Below are positions 1 to 13,047 of a stretch of 64,000 bases of DNA, in pieces. How positions within the stretch are numbered: position 1 is the first letter of the stretch; every line of letters begins with the position of its first letter. The notes below the pieces were generated by a model that worked only from the letters and a program-made list of their open reading frames with translations, made no database searches and was not told the DNA's origin. The stretch is from positions 13,764,001 to 13,828,000 of the forward strand of contig CM060733.1 in the NCBI GenBank assembly GCA_030704615.1. Reading direction: 5' to 3'. The translations under genes and the position numbers were made by a program. This stretch comes from Takakia lepidozioides (lineage: Eukaryota; Streptophyta; Takakiopsida; Takakiales; Takakiaceae).

Positions 1-240
1 ATTGCACCACATATACTGTCTATATACCAGTTTGTGCCCATAGCACATATCATTTCTCAATGCGAAATTCACCGCCGCCGCTATAGGTTTAGGGTTTCTG
101 GCTACACTACTGAAGGTTTTGCCTCGCTGAGTTGGCGCAGATGTATCGTACAAATGCCCCAAAAACTATACCCATTTATAGTTTTATTCCGTTTTGAAAA
201 CGTATAATTCATATGACCGAGGTTTAAAAACATAAAACTC

Positions 241-388
241 CCATGGCTGTGGGTTGTGCTCACGTGAGCATGCTCACGCTGTGCTCACAGGATACCAACC
301 CCCCTTATTTGGGGTGGTGGTTGGTATCGTGTGAGCACAGCGCGAGCAAGGGAAAAAAGACCATGTGAGCACAATCCACGGTTATAGG
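241..388. repeat. Foldback (MITE-like) inverted repeat
   Basis: The left arm (about 241-300) and right arm (about 317-388) are imperfect reverse complements. Both contain TTGTGCTCAC near the outer end and GATACCAACC or its complement near the loop. The loop is roughly 301-316. The sequence could fold into one long hairpin, as expected of a small non-autonomous DNA transposon. No clear target-site duplication was found and the parent family is unknown. Confidence 0.65.
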
Positions 389-904
389 AATAATATGTTT
401 GAAAATGGAAATACAAGTCATAGGCAGACATAGGGTACTTCAACATCACTAGGGTTAGATACATGCTCTTTGAAGGGATTTATATATTTGTACGGTTCGA
501 AACATTCACATGAAATTCTTGGAAGAAAAAAAGTTAACTATATATTTTTTTTGTTCTTACCACTGTTGTGCGGGTATCAGAATTTTAGTATACCAGGCAT
601 GGTAGGTTTTGGAGGGGTGCTTTGTTTTTTAGTGGTTTTTTAACCTGGTATCATTCTAAGTATTGCAGATTTGCAAATATTCATTCAAACTTGCAAATAG
701 TATATAAGTATTTCCCTTAGATACATCATTTTTCTTAGTATTAGTTGAATATCAACACGGGTATCAATACTTTCCATCACCGTCAAGTATAAATGCACCA
801 AATTGAACGTAGATTTCATTCTTGAACCTAGTTTTGGGCAATGCAAACCATACCCAATCCAAAGTGAAAGATGAAACATGACAAACAAAACATGCAATTT
901 TCAC
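389..904. other. Non-coding stretch, nothing recognised
   Basis: AT-rich sequence without a convincing coding region or RNA gene on either strand. It lies between the foldback repeat and the PPR relic. Confidence 0.4.
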
Positions 905-1372
905 AAGATCACACAAAAGATTATACACACATGAGGGGCAGAATGTGTCCCAGGGGCTGTGCTGATCAGCCCAAAACCAATGGCCAGCTTCTCACTGTGG
1001 TGGCATTGCTCCTCCCCCATATCTTGCAATAAAAAGTGATGTTAGGCACATACCATGCCTCCTTCATCTGCTCAGACAATTGTCTCAGCTCAGCATGGAT
1101 TTCCGCAACTTTTGGATGCAATTTGTCACCTGCAACAAAGGTGTGCACCCTCTGGTCAACCTCAATGCAACAGTGACCTGGCTCCTTTCTAACCCCTCTT
1201 ACCTCCATCATATTTCTCACCTTTGCACTATCATCCACCTGCCGGCTGCGGGCATAGATGTTTGATAGCAAAACATAAGTCTCAGCGTCCTGTTCATCCC
1301 ACTTGAGAATAGAGGTTGCCGCACGTTCAGCCATCTCCACATTGGAATGGAATCCGCAGGCATCGCCCTAGG
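905..1372 (-). pseudogene. 3' remnant of a PLS-class PPR-DYW gene
   Basis: Read on the minus strand, this encodes the E1/E2 region of a PPR RNA-editing factor (AERAATSIL, then TYVLLSNIYA, then VHTFVAGDKLHPKVAEI), continuing to a degenerate YVPNIT. A frameshift near 1030 moves the rest into another frame, where the start of the DYW deaminase domain is visible (HHSEKLAIGFGLI), including the zinc/catalytic HSE motif. The downstream CxxC part is not recognisable. The coding similarity starts just after a TTTTCCCTAG sequence near 1373-1382 that resembles an intron acceptor. No PPR repeats are seen upstream. Family knowledge: these proteins edit C to U in organelle RNA. This copy cannot encode an intact one. 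Confidence 0.75.
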
Positions 1373-1728
1373 GAAAAACCTCACAAAGATGAATTGATCG
1401 TGAAATGATCTATGAATATACAAGAGTCAACTTTAGTGTTACTGTTTATCCTTGTTTGTGAGACATCTCGTGCATTGGCATGTCATGGGTCTGGGGTTCA
1501 AGGACAAACAAATTTATCCCCTCATAAACCGCGAAGTTGTGGGCCCAACGGTTATGGGAGAGTAGGGTTTCAAGGAGATAACCTGCAGGCGACAGTCAAG
1601 GCGGGTCGAGCCCCGGTCATCAACATTTACACGTCATCAAGAGAGCATGGTATAAGGTGGCCCAGTTACTAAGAAATCTTGAGATTTAGGATATCAAGTG
1701 GACTAGCCGGGTCTTTCAAAATTCAAGA

Positions 1729-1752
1729 TATATATATATATATATATATATT
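1729..1752. repeat. (TA)n microsatellite
   Basis: An uninterrupted TA dinucleotide run. Confidence 0.95.
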
Positions 1753-2753
1753 TATCCGATCAAATATCAGGTGGGGTTTTGATGTTGGATTCAATACCCC
1801 CCAATAGTGGGCGCAACCTTCTCAAACATTACTACAAAGAACCCTCTCCCCATTGTAAGACAAGAAAGTTGTAGGTTGAGGTGACCCTCTCTCCCAAGAT
1901 GTGGCAATGACGCATTCTCTCACCCAGTTTGCAATATCTTTATGGTGTCTATTGAGGAAATGCAACAAGACTTATATTTGTCTTCACTGTCTAACTGTGG
2001 ATACTATCCATATTTAATTGTAATATTTGTAAGCCATCGCCAGTTGCATTGTCTGACCTTGAGGGTTCCATCTTGGGGGGCAATGTTGAAAGGCCCTTTT
2101 CCCAATAATGATGGAAGTGAGGAAGAGTCATCTTCTCAAGATCCGTGTTGGAATCCCAAGCCTTGGCCTCTTCCCTTCCCTCTAGAATACTTTCCTGCCT
2201 CGCCTATTGATGGATCATCCTAGAACAACAATGATCGCTCATAAGAAAACAAAGAACAATAAAACACAAATTAATAGATCGGGTCAATAAGGCGGAGTGT
2301 TGTCACTGTTGCAAGTGCCACTAGCAATGTTAAACCACTCTCCCCATTGTTATATGAGATAACTCAAGCCGCCAAAATGACTATATTCTTTTACGCTTAA
2401 TGACTTGCATCCTTCCAAATAGGTTATTCCCATGAGCACTTATCCTTTGCATGTAGACTCAAATGCCAATTTGGTTGTTATTGGGGCCAATGCCACTGTG
2501 GAGGTTGAAGTTGGCAATGCGGCTGATGAGGCAGCACCCAGAGGATCCAAAGAACTATGTTAACAATGATGCATAGAACATCCTCATGGCGAAAGTTAAA
2601 AGCGAGTGTTTAGGTGATACTAACCAGCCCCTTCAATTGAACACCTTTAATCTACTATGGTTGTTGTGATTTTGTAATGCCTTAGTCAAAATTTGGGGAG
2701 GCTTGCTGCATTGGGGGGGGCTTACTACTTTGAAATTTATTGCTTTCTCTATA

Positions 2754-3390
2754 CTAACATGTGTTCAAGTGGGTGTGCAGTGGCCGTGTAGCAGTTTGTG
2801 GCAGAGTTGAACCTGGGATTTCCCCATCATTCTGTGCTTGATGCCATTGGTATAGTATATCCACAATACTGCTTGCAAGCATGATGCGATGAGAGTTTTC
2901 CAAAGCACTTTGATGTGTTGAAGAACTGATATGCTGAAGCACGTACATTTGGCATGGGAGCAAAGAAGAGGATAGTGTTGGGCGTGCTGAATCGCTAGGA
3001 CCTTGAATCCCAACAAGGTATGTATAAGTTGTGTATCAAAAACAATGCCTAGCTGCCATGGAGCCCCCCTTTGACATCAATCATCTCACTAATATTTGGA
3101 GAACTATTAATACAGCCTCAACTAGAGTTAGTGCATTCCCGGAGTATGTGAAGTTTGCAAAAATCGCCATGGTGCGTGTGTTGGGCAGCATTGACGAAGC
3201 GGTGCTTTTCGTCTATGTCATTTCTGAAGAACACGTTGTGGTCCGCTTTGGATCCGCATCTGCTAGTGGTCTTGGGAACGTATGGCCAGAAGTTCTTTGG
3301 TCTGGACTATTTTTCCTATGATGCATGTTTTGATAAGTGGAGCGGAGCTGTGTCACGTGGGCGGTATGAAGTGTCTGCGTAGAAGAAGAA
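2754..3390 (+). pseudogene. hAT-type transposase C-terminal relic
   Basis: Pieces in different frames align end to end with the C-terminal half of hAT-family transposases. They include FPHHSVLDALGIVYPQY at about 2818-2868, AAMEPPFDINHL near 3055, a stretch ending in VLGSIDE near 3190, and then in another frame FSSMSFLKN...LDPHLLVVLGTYGQKFFGLDYF near 3208-3320. That last pattern matches the hAT dimerisation domain. At least two frameshifts and several stops break it. No terminal inverted repeats or 8-bp target duplications were identified. Upstream similarity may reach to about 2280 but is too weak to claim. Confidence 0.65.
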
Positions 3391-3587
3391 ATTTGTGTCT
3401 TATAGTGCAGCTGAGCACTTTGATTTGCTAAAGCAGAGCTCTCCATTTGTTTCCATCATTTCCGCAAGTGTCATGAGATTCCTGACGTCAAAATAGGCCA
3501 TTTGGATTTGTTCCACTCTGCAGGCCATGGTGGCTCACTTCTATTTTTGGACTTGTCTATCAGTGCCAAAATGCATGTTTTCAGTGG

Positions 3588-3735
3588 GCTATGGTGCCAG
3601 CTACAACTCTGTTTTTGCACTTGTGTCAGTAGTGCCAGATTGCTCCTTGAAATTGGGCTATGGTGCCAAACTCTGTTGTTTCACTCGAGTCAGTAATGCC
3701 AGATTGCTCCTTGAAATTGTGCTATGGTGCTTGAA
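3588..3735. repeat. Short tandem repeat, period about 66 bp
   Basis: Two adjacent units share GGGCTATGGTGCCA at the start and CCAGATTGCTCCTTGAAATT at the end, followed by the beginning of a third unit. Nothing suggests a coding role. Confidence 0.8.
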
Positions 3736-3956
3736 ATGCTACCTTGGCGTTTTCATGCCCGGTACACGGGCTCATGAAGCCACCATTTCTGCCTCTATTT
3801 CCAGATGTGTTGCCCGTGCAATATATACATGATGTGAAAAAATCGTCATATTGTACAGTAGATCAGCAAACCTGTAGCCGGGTGGGATCCAAGTGGTAGT
3901 CACCACCTAAGCACCTATCCCCAGCATTTTGTAGCCACGTCTATGCCTATGCAGAG

Positions 3957-4642
3957 ATGAAAAAAAAAGGGCTGCTGTGGAGTGACCATATTCTGCTTTT
4001 TAATATTCTTCAGAAAAAGCATAATCTACCCCCCAAATCCTTTATGACTTTTGCAGCCTATTTTGGTTGTCTGGAAGCAGATAAATTTCCCACTGAGCGA
4101 CCCCATCATCCAACCCCAAGTTTAAAGCAACCCCATTCGTCTAATAGGATAATCCGTAAGGGGTGCCCCTCGGAATCTGGGGCACGGAAAAGACATCCCT
4201 CCACGGAGGGTAGACGAGTTTTTCCCCTGTTAGAGTACATATCTCTCCCTAAAAGAGACGAATCTATCGTAAAAGCCAGAACACTCGCAAACCTAGACAT
4301 GCATGAACTTCTAAAGCGCTAACAAAAAACTTCGTAAAACTCGGATTTGAAAGACTACACTAAGTTCTACGAGGATCTCCCCGCATTTCAAACATTGAAA
4401 CAGAGTACTTAGACCTAATGAGAAGTATGACAGTAGACACGGACAGAGGTGACCACTTGCCTTATCAAGCTCTAGAAAACACCCTAGAAAACGCCAATTC
4501 CCTACTATCGCTCTCACTGCAAAGTGTAGAGCCATATGTCAGACTCTCTTCACCAGTATTGAAAGAGGAATTACTTCTTGGAGAAAAGAGTTTTGCTGAC
4601 GAAACTGTTTTTAACCCTAAAAATGTTGGACTCTTTACATAA
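3957..4642 (+). pseudogene. Unidentified coding relic in two frames
   Basis: Two open segments (3957-4322 and 4418-4642) are separated by about 95 bp. A frame change near 4315 would let the first run on towards the second. The predicted product is charged, with LPKRDESIVKARTLANLDMH in the first part and a helix-rich, leucine-rich second part. I do not recognise a family. The A-rich codon use differs from the neighbouring genes, which hints at a foreign or transposon-derived origin, but this is a guess. Confidence 0.25.
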
Positions 4643-5224
4643 GTTCACCTTCTCTACTCCTCCTCACTGTGAAATTTCACATGGCTCTTCTCCTACATAA
4701 CTCTATATCTGGGTGTTAGCGCTTGCATGAGCAAACTCCAATACTGTTCACACACTCATGGACATCAGCAGATTGTACTGTAGCTTACTTCTTGGAACAA
4801 ACTAGCCTTCATCTTTGCTCTCCCTTCCTCACTTCCCCACTACCCCACCCCCTCCAACTCATAAAAGGAGAATTTGGATTGCACTCTGACCAAGTTGAAA
4901 AGTACTGTGAAGAGGTTATAGAGGATGAATTGGCAAACTGCCCCAACATCCCTATTATCATGTCTTCTGTGAAAGTACATTCTGTGAGACCTTGCTTTGC
5001 AATCAGAAATATTGGAGAAAAATGGAATAGAAAACAAAATTAGTTCATATTGGCAGACAGACAACTAATTCAATATGTGCATGTTACAATTCAGAAAACC
5101 TATGGTGGTCTGCATGTCAATTAACAAGCAGCTGCCAATCCAGCAATGTCAAGAAATAGATTTGGTAACTCTGGTGCTTATCAACCCTGCAACTCCGGAA
5201 AGGAACCAAGCAGCCAAAAATTCC

Positions 5225-6861
5225 TCAGCAAACACCGTTGGTTTTGTCCAGGGCATGCTTCTTGAAGACCTTGAATAACCCCTGTTTGTTGAAGTACTCA
5301 TCAAAGACTGAAGCCTTCTTAAATTCTTCGGGTGTGGGCTTTTTCCCGGCTTTGACAAGTTCAGGATTATCTTTCTGCAGAATCTCTGTAACGGCCTGTA
5401 TCAAATGTGGGGGGTGGGCATCCAAGTACTGCAGAACTCTCTTTATATCAGTGACAAGCCGGTCAGCTAGAGAACGGCTAAAATCTTCTCTGACCACCAC
5501 ACGCAGAAGGCTAACCTTCTCAGCATTGGGGGCCATTGTATAGGCTGGGACCGTCCAACCATAACGCCGCAAATTATCAGCGATCTGGTATTCGTCCATC
5601 TGGCTCCTGTCCTTCAGAGAAAAGGCAACGACCGGCACCCCGGTTGGCTTGGAAAGGATGTCGAACCGGCCCATGGCAACAATCGCATCAGCAAGTACTT
5701 TTGCATTGGCCGCACAATTCTGCATAATATGCTTGTAGCCCTGTTCCACACATCCCAAAATAGACAAAGTGTGGAAGTTCCACATTTCAGCATGGTGCTT
5801 GAGGAGACACCATGGCAACTGAATGCAAACACGACTGTCATTTGAGGAGACACTATTGTAAGCCATATGTAAATACAACTGTCTCTTGTCCACAGATACA
5901 GTCGCAGAAACATCCAGGTTCCTGACGCCAGATTCAATAGCAGGATCTCTTTGGTACTATCCACCCAAGAAACAGTTACAGTTAGTGCTCACTTGCTGCG
6001 TAACCTTCATAAAACTCAAAAGGGAGGCCAAAGATAAATTGGTAGGAGCATTTACCTGAAAGCCAAGGCGAATGAGCTGGTAATACTGGGCTATAACCTG
6101 GCTAGCCCCTGCACACACCAAAAATGACCTTTCAGTCATTACAATGTTCACAATGGAACATGAATCTGTTTGTTTGCAGAGATTGCCATTCTCTGGCTAG
6201 GATTACCACAACCCTACGATAGGCAGAGGAGAGAAAGCAAACACAGTAGATTCTGGTTGCCATGATCTGCCTCGGATCCCATGTCTGGACAGAGTGATGC
6301 AGAAAAGGCAACTCATAGATAATGCAATACCTTTCACACCCAATCAACAAAAACATGGTAAACAGAGCTAATGGACATTTATGGACCCAGATTGTTGTGG
6401 TATTAGAGCAGCATAATGTTGAGAGATGTACTCTTTAAGGATGTTGCTTGCTAACGCTTTCTGGTCAGGTACCACTCAGCAGGTTGGACAGAGTAGAACA
6501 GTGGAGAAGAGCTTGGATCCAATCAGATAAGGGGTCAATAGACTTGCTCCAATACATGGCATATACAAAATTCGTTTAAGCCTTCCAGAGATACTCTCAA
6601 AAGGTCTTGACTGTAGCATCTATTAATCTAAAACCCACCTAAGAGTCTTGAACTGAGTAAAAGAGATGCAGTGATAGTCTGATTGATGCTGTCAAAGAAC
6701 ACCCTCATGCAGAGGGAGAGACTGTACTCATATAAGACTTTGTTTGCCGTAGCCTTGTGGCCATTGGCCCCGCGCTCAGTTTGAGCGGAACGGAGAGAGA
6801 GAGAGAGGTCATCCATGATGTCCTCCCCCATGTCACAGACTGGAAACAAGTTCAGCGAAGC

Positions 6862-6906
<45 letters not shown>

Positions 6907-9888
6907 TTTCAGAGAAGCTTTTCATGTGTCGAAACATACATAAGAAGCTTACACAGCTTACAGGAGATTCTAGAATGAGGAAGATCCTGGCCCAAATGGT
7001 ACAAAGGACATTGAGTAGAACCAGATTGAAAAGTAGTAGTATAAACAGAGTGCTAGGTGAAAGAGGTTACACACCCTTAGAAAAGTTGAGGGTGAAAGTG
7101 GGTTGGTCAGCTCCTAGGTAATTGACGTGAAAAATGAGCTCTTCCGGAAGATCTTCCTGGCCGCGCCAGATCACCCATCCAATTCCAGCATAAACCAGGC
7201 CATATTTGTGCCCACTTACGTTTATACTCTTCACTAGCGGAAGCCGAAAGTCCCATACCAAATTTGGATACAAGAAAGGTGCTACAAATCCCCCACTTGC
7301 AGCATCGACGTGAATGGGAATGTTCCACCTTCAAAAACCATCCACCATAACCAACCCGGATGAGAGATAGAGTCATCCTTAAATCTTATCTTTCGAATGT
7401 GCTGCGCAAGACTCCATGTTGTCTTCTACAGCCTGGAAGGAAATCCACTCTCCATTTACTGGGAAAAATATATTCACCTGGGGTTCCACATCTTCACTAA
7501 CTTCATTGTTTTTTGATTGCATGTGATGGGACCAGGGCGAACAAGAAGCCCAGTCTTGTCCATGTAACAGTTGATCTGTTTCAGTCTGATTGTGACAGTC
7601 CATTCCTTGCCCACAGACCAACATTCCACCTTGTGCTTGCCACACAGCTGGAGTAGTTTTCAAATTAATTACTGCAAGAAGGAAAGATGAGAGTTGCAAA
7701 TGCAAGAGTTCAGCTGACAGCTCATAAGACTATTAAAGCCATGTAGGCTACTGTGGCAGTGAAGGGCAAAACAGAGGAAACACTCCACGAAGATACATTG
7801 CAAAATGGATTGAACAAATCCATGCTGAGCTGAAAGTGATCCTCTCTGTGGCTAGAGGCCTGGATTTGAAATACATCTACACCTACAATAAAATCTGCTT
7901 ATGCATACTAAAGAGAAAATTGTCATGGTTTTGAAGGACAATGAGCTTCATCAGCATTCTTACCCCTTTTCGTTGTTCTTCTTTTCCAGCAAGTCATTCA
8001 ATGTCTTTACATCTTCGAATTCCCCATTGTATGTTGAGCCCAGAATGGCACATACGCAGATAGTGTTTTCATCACACAAGTCAACCGCTTTTTCAGGGTC
8101 CATGACATAGTAATTTTCACTCAGTTTCACATCCTTGAGCTCCACCTCAAAGTAGCGTGCAAATTTCTCCCAGCATACCTGCACATTTAACAAGGGAGAA
8201 TGTTGGGAAGGCTTGTGCAATAGAGAAAATGGAGACTTTGTTCTGTGGTATGACCATAGTCCTATGGCTAGCAAAAGCATCCCCAAACAAAATCAACGTT
8301 CTCTGGCTTAAGATAGCTCCAGAAGATGGAGCACCTTGTGAGACTCTACACTAGTACTGAAGACTGACTGACTGCCGCAAGTAGTGAGCGCAACTGAGTT
8401 TCCCAGAGAAAGCTCCAGGGGATCGAGAGAGGGAGAGGACCTGGACATTGGCACCAGTGACCATATTGGGTTTGTCATAAGGCAGCCCAGCTGCCTTGCG
8501 TTCAATTTGCCATTTGCGCTTGAAGGCCAATCCAGCTAGCATAATGGCCTCCGATGATCCTACGGTGCCTGCACCGACGGCTTGTTTTCCATCCTCCACA
8601 GGGGCATTGAACAATCGCGCTATCATATTCACGCACCGGTCCTGTATCCATTCACCATCCCACAGTCACTCCCAAGTCTAAGTGGCGCATCTCTCTCTCC
8701 AACTATGATATTGGCCATTAGTCGATAATGACTCCCTCATTTCCCCCCTACCTGAAGTTCAGTGGTAATTGGATACTCGTCCATGTCAATATAGTTCTTG
8801 TTCAAGGCTCCCATGATCAGTTTCTCACACTCAGGTTCCATCCATGTAGTGACAAACGATGCCAAGTTGAGACGAGGATTTCCATCCAACATCAACTCAT
8901 CGCTGATTATCTGGTATGCAGCGTCCTTGGGCGTCTCCGTTGCTGGCAAGCGATACCTGCAATGCACAACTCACGTTACAAATTTCAACGTAGGAACATC
9001 ATCAAGCGATCTCCTAGTCGAAGAGAAGATTCTTGAGACACATCCCTCACATGTCTTGTTTAGGTGAAAACTTCGATCTAGGAAAGGTTGAAAGCCAATC
9101 TTGGACCTTCGATGCCAGGATCTGTTTCTTCCGAAGACTTAGACCATGAATCTCTTCGCTACTCTCGGACAGTGTAGCATTTCATCGGATGGCGGATGGT
9201 CATCGATGGACCCACGCATGTCAGCAGACTGGTGAGAGCTGTCAATCGGCCACTCACTTTACGCGATATGCACCTCAACACACTCCTTACTCAGTCGGTA
9301 AACGTGTCTATACTTCAAATGACAAGACCAGCTGCAGCTTGCTGATATTCCGTACTTGCGACTTCTCTCTTACCATAGAGGAATTGCGACATTTCCACCC
9401 CAATCCCAATGCGCATTATCTGAGCAGATAGGAAATGCCAGTGACTCGTCCTATGCATTCCGATCAGAACTCCTCTTTCTGGAGAAAAGAAAGAGGGAAC
9501 ATAACATCAACCAAAGAGAAGGGAAGAGAAGAGAAGAGAAGGGGGGATGTAAACAGAACACAGTACGGCTTTTCTAGCCAACTGCAATTTCGAATAGGAT
9601 CACAGCCCCATATGAACATTCGGACCAGGATAGTGGGCTCCCTCCTAGTTGCACACTTCCAAGCGACGAGTAATTCATGACCCAAACAACGTCATCCATT
9701 CCAGAGACCACAGTAACCTTCAAAGGTGAAGATTCACCGCCCGCAACCAGCATCCCACAAGGGACTGAAGGAAAACGAGGCAAATACCTGGGCAATTCAG
9801 TCTGTGTATAGCGCGAGGCAAAGATCGAGTCGAGGGTGGAGGCCTCCTCCATCCTTCCCTTGTTAGTGAAAACGCTTGACAGAACCAT
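5225..9888 (-). CDS. GAD: Glutamate decarboxylase, complete, seven exons
   Basis: Converts L-glutamate to GABA and CO2 in the cytosol using pyridoxal phosphate. Exons in transcript order are 9888-9788, 8956-8752, 8641-8441, 8178-7964, 7328-7075, 6108-6056 and 5740-5225. All junctions are GT-AG and the phases join without a break, giving 514 aa, close to known plant GADs. Conserved blocks visible are [51 protein letters not shown] and [15 protein letters not shown]. The lysine of SGHK (about residue 282) is the cofactor lysine. The start at 9888 (MVLSS) matches the family; an in-frame ATG lies at 9924. The last 45 residues end in TNGVC like other plant GADs, but the tryptophan of the usual calmodulin-binding segment is missing. 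Introns are free of intact mobile elements; the sixth carries a (GA)n run and a dispersed repeat. Confidence 0.95.
6700..6840. repeat. Dispersed repeat in GAD intron 6
   Basis: About 70-100 bp, including TTTGTTTGCCGTAGCCTTGT, recurs at about 21700-21790, just beyond the 3' end of a LINE copy. The two copies are diverged but clearly related. Family unknown. Confidence 0.5.
6869..6902. repeat. (GA)n microsatellite
   Basis: An almost pure GA run inside GAD intron 6, next to a shorter GA run near 6793. Confidence 0.95.
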
Positions 9889-12800
9889 CTCTACCTCCCC
9901 TTTTACACCTCTCCCAAAGTTCACTTCTCACGTTTCCTACGGATCACTCCTGGATTTCTTGGCAGACTTTCCACGAACGCCTGCACCGCACTCGATCAGT
10001 AGTCCTAACGTACTAACCCACACCCTCAACTCTTCACCAACAAAACGCTAAGTAATCCGCAATATAAGAACCCCAGTGCCAACTCTCTGCCGTGCCCATA
10101 ACTCATAACTAGGCTTCTGACATTTGCGGATGCCCGAGGGCAGCATTAGACAAAGGAATGTTATCAGCAGGTAACAACTTCTGCCCGCAACCATAGATAA
10201 CGCTCGCTCATATTACATTATAGTTTCCGATCTCTCTCACGAGCTTTATCATCACTCTCTAGTCTCCATCTTGGAGTGTAACTCACATCTTTCACCACCT
10301 CATCATCGCCCGGTGAGCGAAAAAGTAGTCTGCCATCAATCAGAAATCTTCTGGTTAGTGCGGACTTGCAGTACACATGTCGTGGCAGATGGTAATCCGC
10401 TTGTCGTCATCGGGCTACTTCATTGAACACGACACGTGTACGCGCTGAATCCCTTTATATTATTAGTCTGGGTATCGAACTTACACCACACTTCTATCTT
10501 CAGACTTGCAAGGCACGAACGTCCTCGAGAGTGGGCAGGTGAGCACCTGCCCACCCCCTTGTATGCCTCCGTCGATGATGGGCCTGTAAGGAAGTAAGGA
10601 CCTCGTGAAACGCTTGCTTGGCAGGGCGGGGCCCGCGTGTGAAGAAGGGCAGCGAGGTCATTAGGGGGATCTCGAGGAAGAAAAAACGAAGGGAGACGAT
10701 GGTCGCACCGACCAGCGTGGATGTAAGGTTGCCATATCCGGTAAGTTCTTAGGTCTTAGGTCTGTAATAAGGTCTTATTAGGTCGCCATATCCGGTTGGG
10801 GTGCATGGTAGGGATTGATGCCTTGGAAACAGAGAACATCCTTTTTTGTATGTTAGTTGCTGTCAGTGCAGAAGAAGAAAGCAGGCCCACCAGCTCGCAG
10901 GGTTCGTGGGCACCGACCACAGCGAAGTAAAGTATAGCTAGTTAGTTAGAGGCATCAGGGATCGGGAATGACATATCTTCATGTGGGCACTACCATTGTT
11001 TGAACCTCCACGGGGTGAGACCTGCAGACAGGGTGAGCACTGAGTAGTGTAGTAAGTAGATAGTACTTACTTTTATGCGAAGTTGGAGCTTGACTAGTTC
11101 ATAAGCAGGAGTGGCCCCACACGTTCCTCCTCTTTAAGTTATTACTTTATCTTTGACGTAGGCTTCTTGTGTGGCGGAAGACTAGCATATGTGATGTACA
11201 AAAGTCTTAGTTTTATCATCATTGACGCAAGCCGCTGGTTTCAAGTTTCCACATGATTCTTATAACAAATACATAGTCCTGGTTTCTCTATAAACGAACT
11301 TCGAAGACTATTGTCATAGAGCCCACCCCACATGGCAGAAGCCTGCCTATGCAATGGAAAGTAGCTGGCTTCGGGTTAAAGTCTTGTCTCTAAGTTAGAG
11401 GAGCTTTCTTTTGACAATGCAATCCATTTTCTTCTGACAGTTATCCTACCACCTGGTTTACAATGACTCCCTGTTCTGCAGCATGGAGATGACTGAGAGG
11501 ACGACTGCATTCCTAACGAGAGGGGGATCGATTGTGATGCAAAACTGGCCCACATGTGATGATCGCCTAGATGCATATGTAGCTAGAAGTGGGGTCAAAT
11601 TCGTCGTCTGTGATCATTCATTGTGAGTGGAAAGTCTGTGATGAAATTCCTGGTGGGTGGAAAGTCTGTGATGGGATCAAATTCCTTGTTTGATGAGGTA
11701 GGATAGTCCATGTAATTGGAGGCTCATCCATCACACATCCTTTACTCTTCTGTAACAAGATTGGATCGCTTGTTGCAACACGCACATAGATTCGTCTCTT
11801 CTGCTATCACACTGGTGGGGTATGTCAAAGCTGGTGTATTTCAAAGAGGCCATCTGCTGATGTAAAATATTGTAGTTGCAATGTAGGAGAGAAAGGCGAG
11901 GTGTAATCAGTGAACTTAAGCTTGTTGTGGACTTCTGGCAACAGGCTGAGCACTTAGGCAGGGAGACGGACAATGATACTGTGTGTAGGTTCCAGTTGGC
12001 CCGGGGTGAAAGTGGGCACATGATCCTGTTCCTCGTCTGGTTCTTGGTTTCAGTTCAGGGGCCCTCCCCTTTCTTCCCTAAATAGAAACCAAACAAAGAT
12101 GTCCTCATTGGACTGTTGGGATAAGCTAATGAGGACAAAATGAGCAGAGGGGGTTGCCATCAGCTGAAGAAACTTTGAAGAGCCGTGCACTGCAGGGCTC
12201 GTGTAGCACCCAATATTCCTTTCAGGTCAACTAAGTTCTTACCTAGCTCCCCTCATAAATCACAGAATAAAATACATCCTCCCAAACTAAGTTTTACCAT
12301 TACAACAAACTGCTGGTTCTCCTGACAACCTACTCTCACTCCGACTGGCTTATTTTGCTTGACCTTGCGTCCACTCAAAGGATGCCCAAGCCCGTATTTT
12401 AATACCCACCTTGATAAGAGTAGGACAAAGTTCCAGTTTCCAATAACTAGGTGTTCAGGATATTAAAAATAAGCTGAATGCTAGTGTCCAGATATCTGGC
12501 GGTCTTATTTTTCAAAAACTAGAGTTTCTCAATAACAGGTAAAAGAGATACCATTGGCTTACCCTTAAATTGATCAAACCATAGTATAAGCCCTAACACC
12601 ATACATTCCAGTAATAATATTTATAAAAACCTACGTGCTTTCTAAGACACATAGTTTGCAACATCTGTTAAAAGCCATGCGTCAAAGAATTACAACTGGT
12701 ATAAGCATAATTCTAATATTAGTGTCTATTGAGATATCTTAATCTGGTATAATACAGGTATAGCTGGCATGTTTTCATTATGCTATTGGTCCAACAGAGA

Positions 12801-13047
12801 ACCTCTGGGGCAGGTATAATAGGTGGTATCGAGTTGCTGGTAACTGTCGGTTGTCTATAACTAGGTAACATATTTCGATTTACTACCTTTCTTCATATTC
12901 ATAACCAGGAGAGTTAACCGGCAAATGCCAGATAACCAACCACCCAACAGGTCCAGCCCCAGTGTCTCTTACAAACCTCAATTCAACACCACAGTAGATA
13001 TAGGACTTTCAGCCTGAATGAAGAAAGCAATGGCCTATAAAAGGGGA
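9889..13047. other. Gene-free interval between GAD and the synaptotagmin gene
   Basis: Both strands were read. No family-like coding sequence is visible. The GAD promoter should lie directly above 9888. Minor structure: a perfect palindrome at 10531-10554 (stem GTGGGCAGGTG), a direct repeat GCCATATCCGGT near 10731 and 10782, and a diverged tandem GTGGAAAGTCTGTGATG near 11628 and 11657. Confidence 0.4.

Noticed and set aside
1450-1660. A possible SINE with a B-box-like GGGGTTCAAGGAC
   Set aside because: The match to the B box is weak, no A box was found and there is no tail or second copy in the window.
10531-10554. Palindrome GTGGGCAGGTG-AG-complement as a terminator
   Set aside because: Rho-independent terminators do not apply to a plant nuclear genome and no transcript end is placed here; noted only as a small palindrome.
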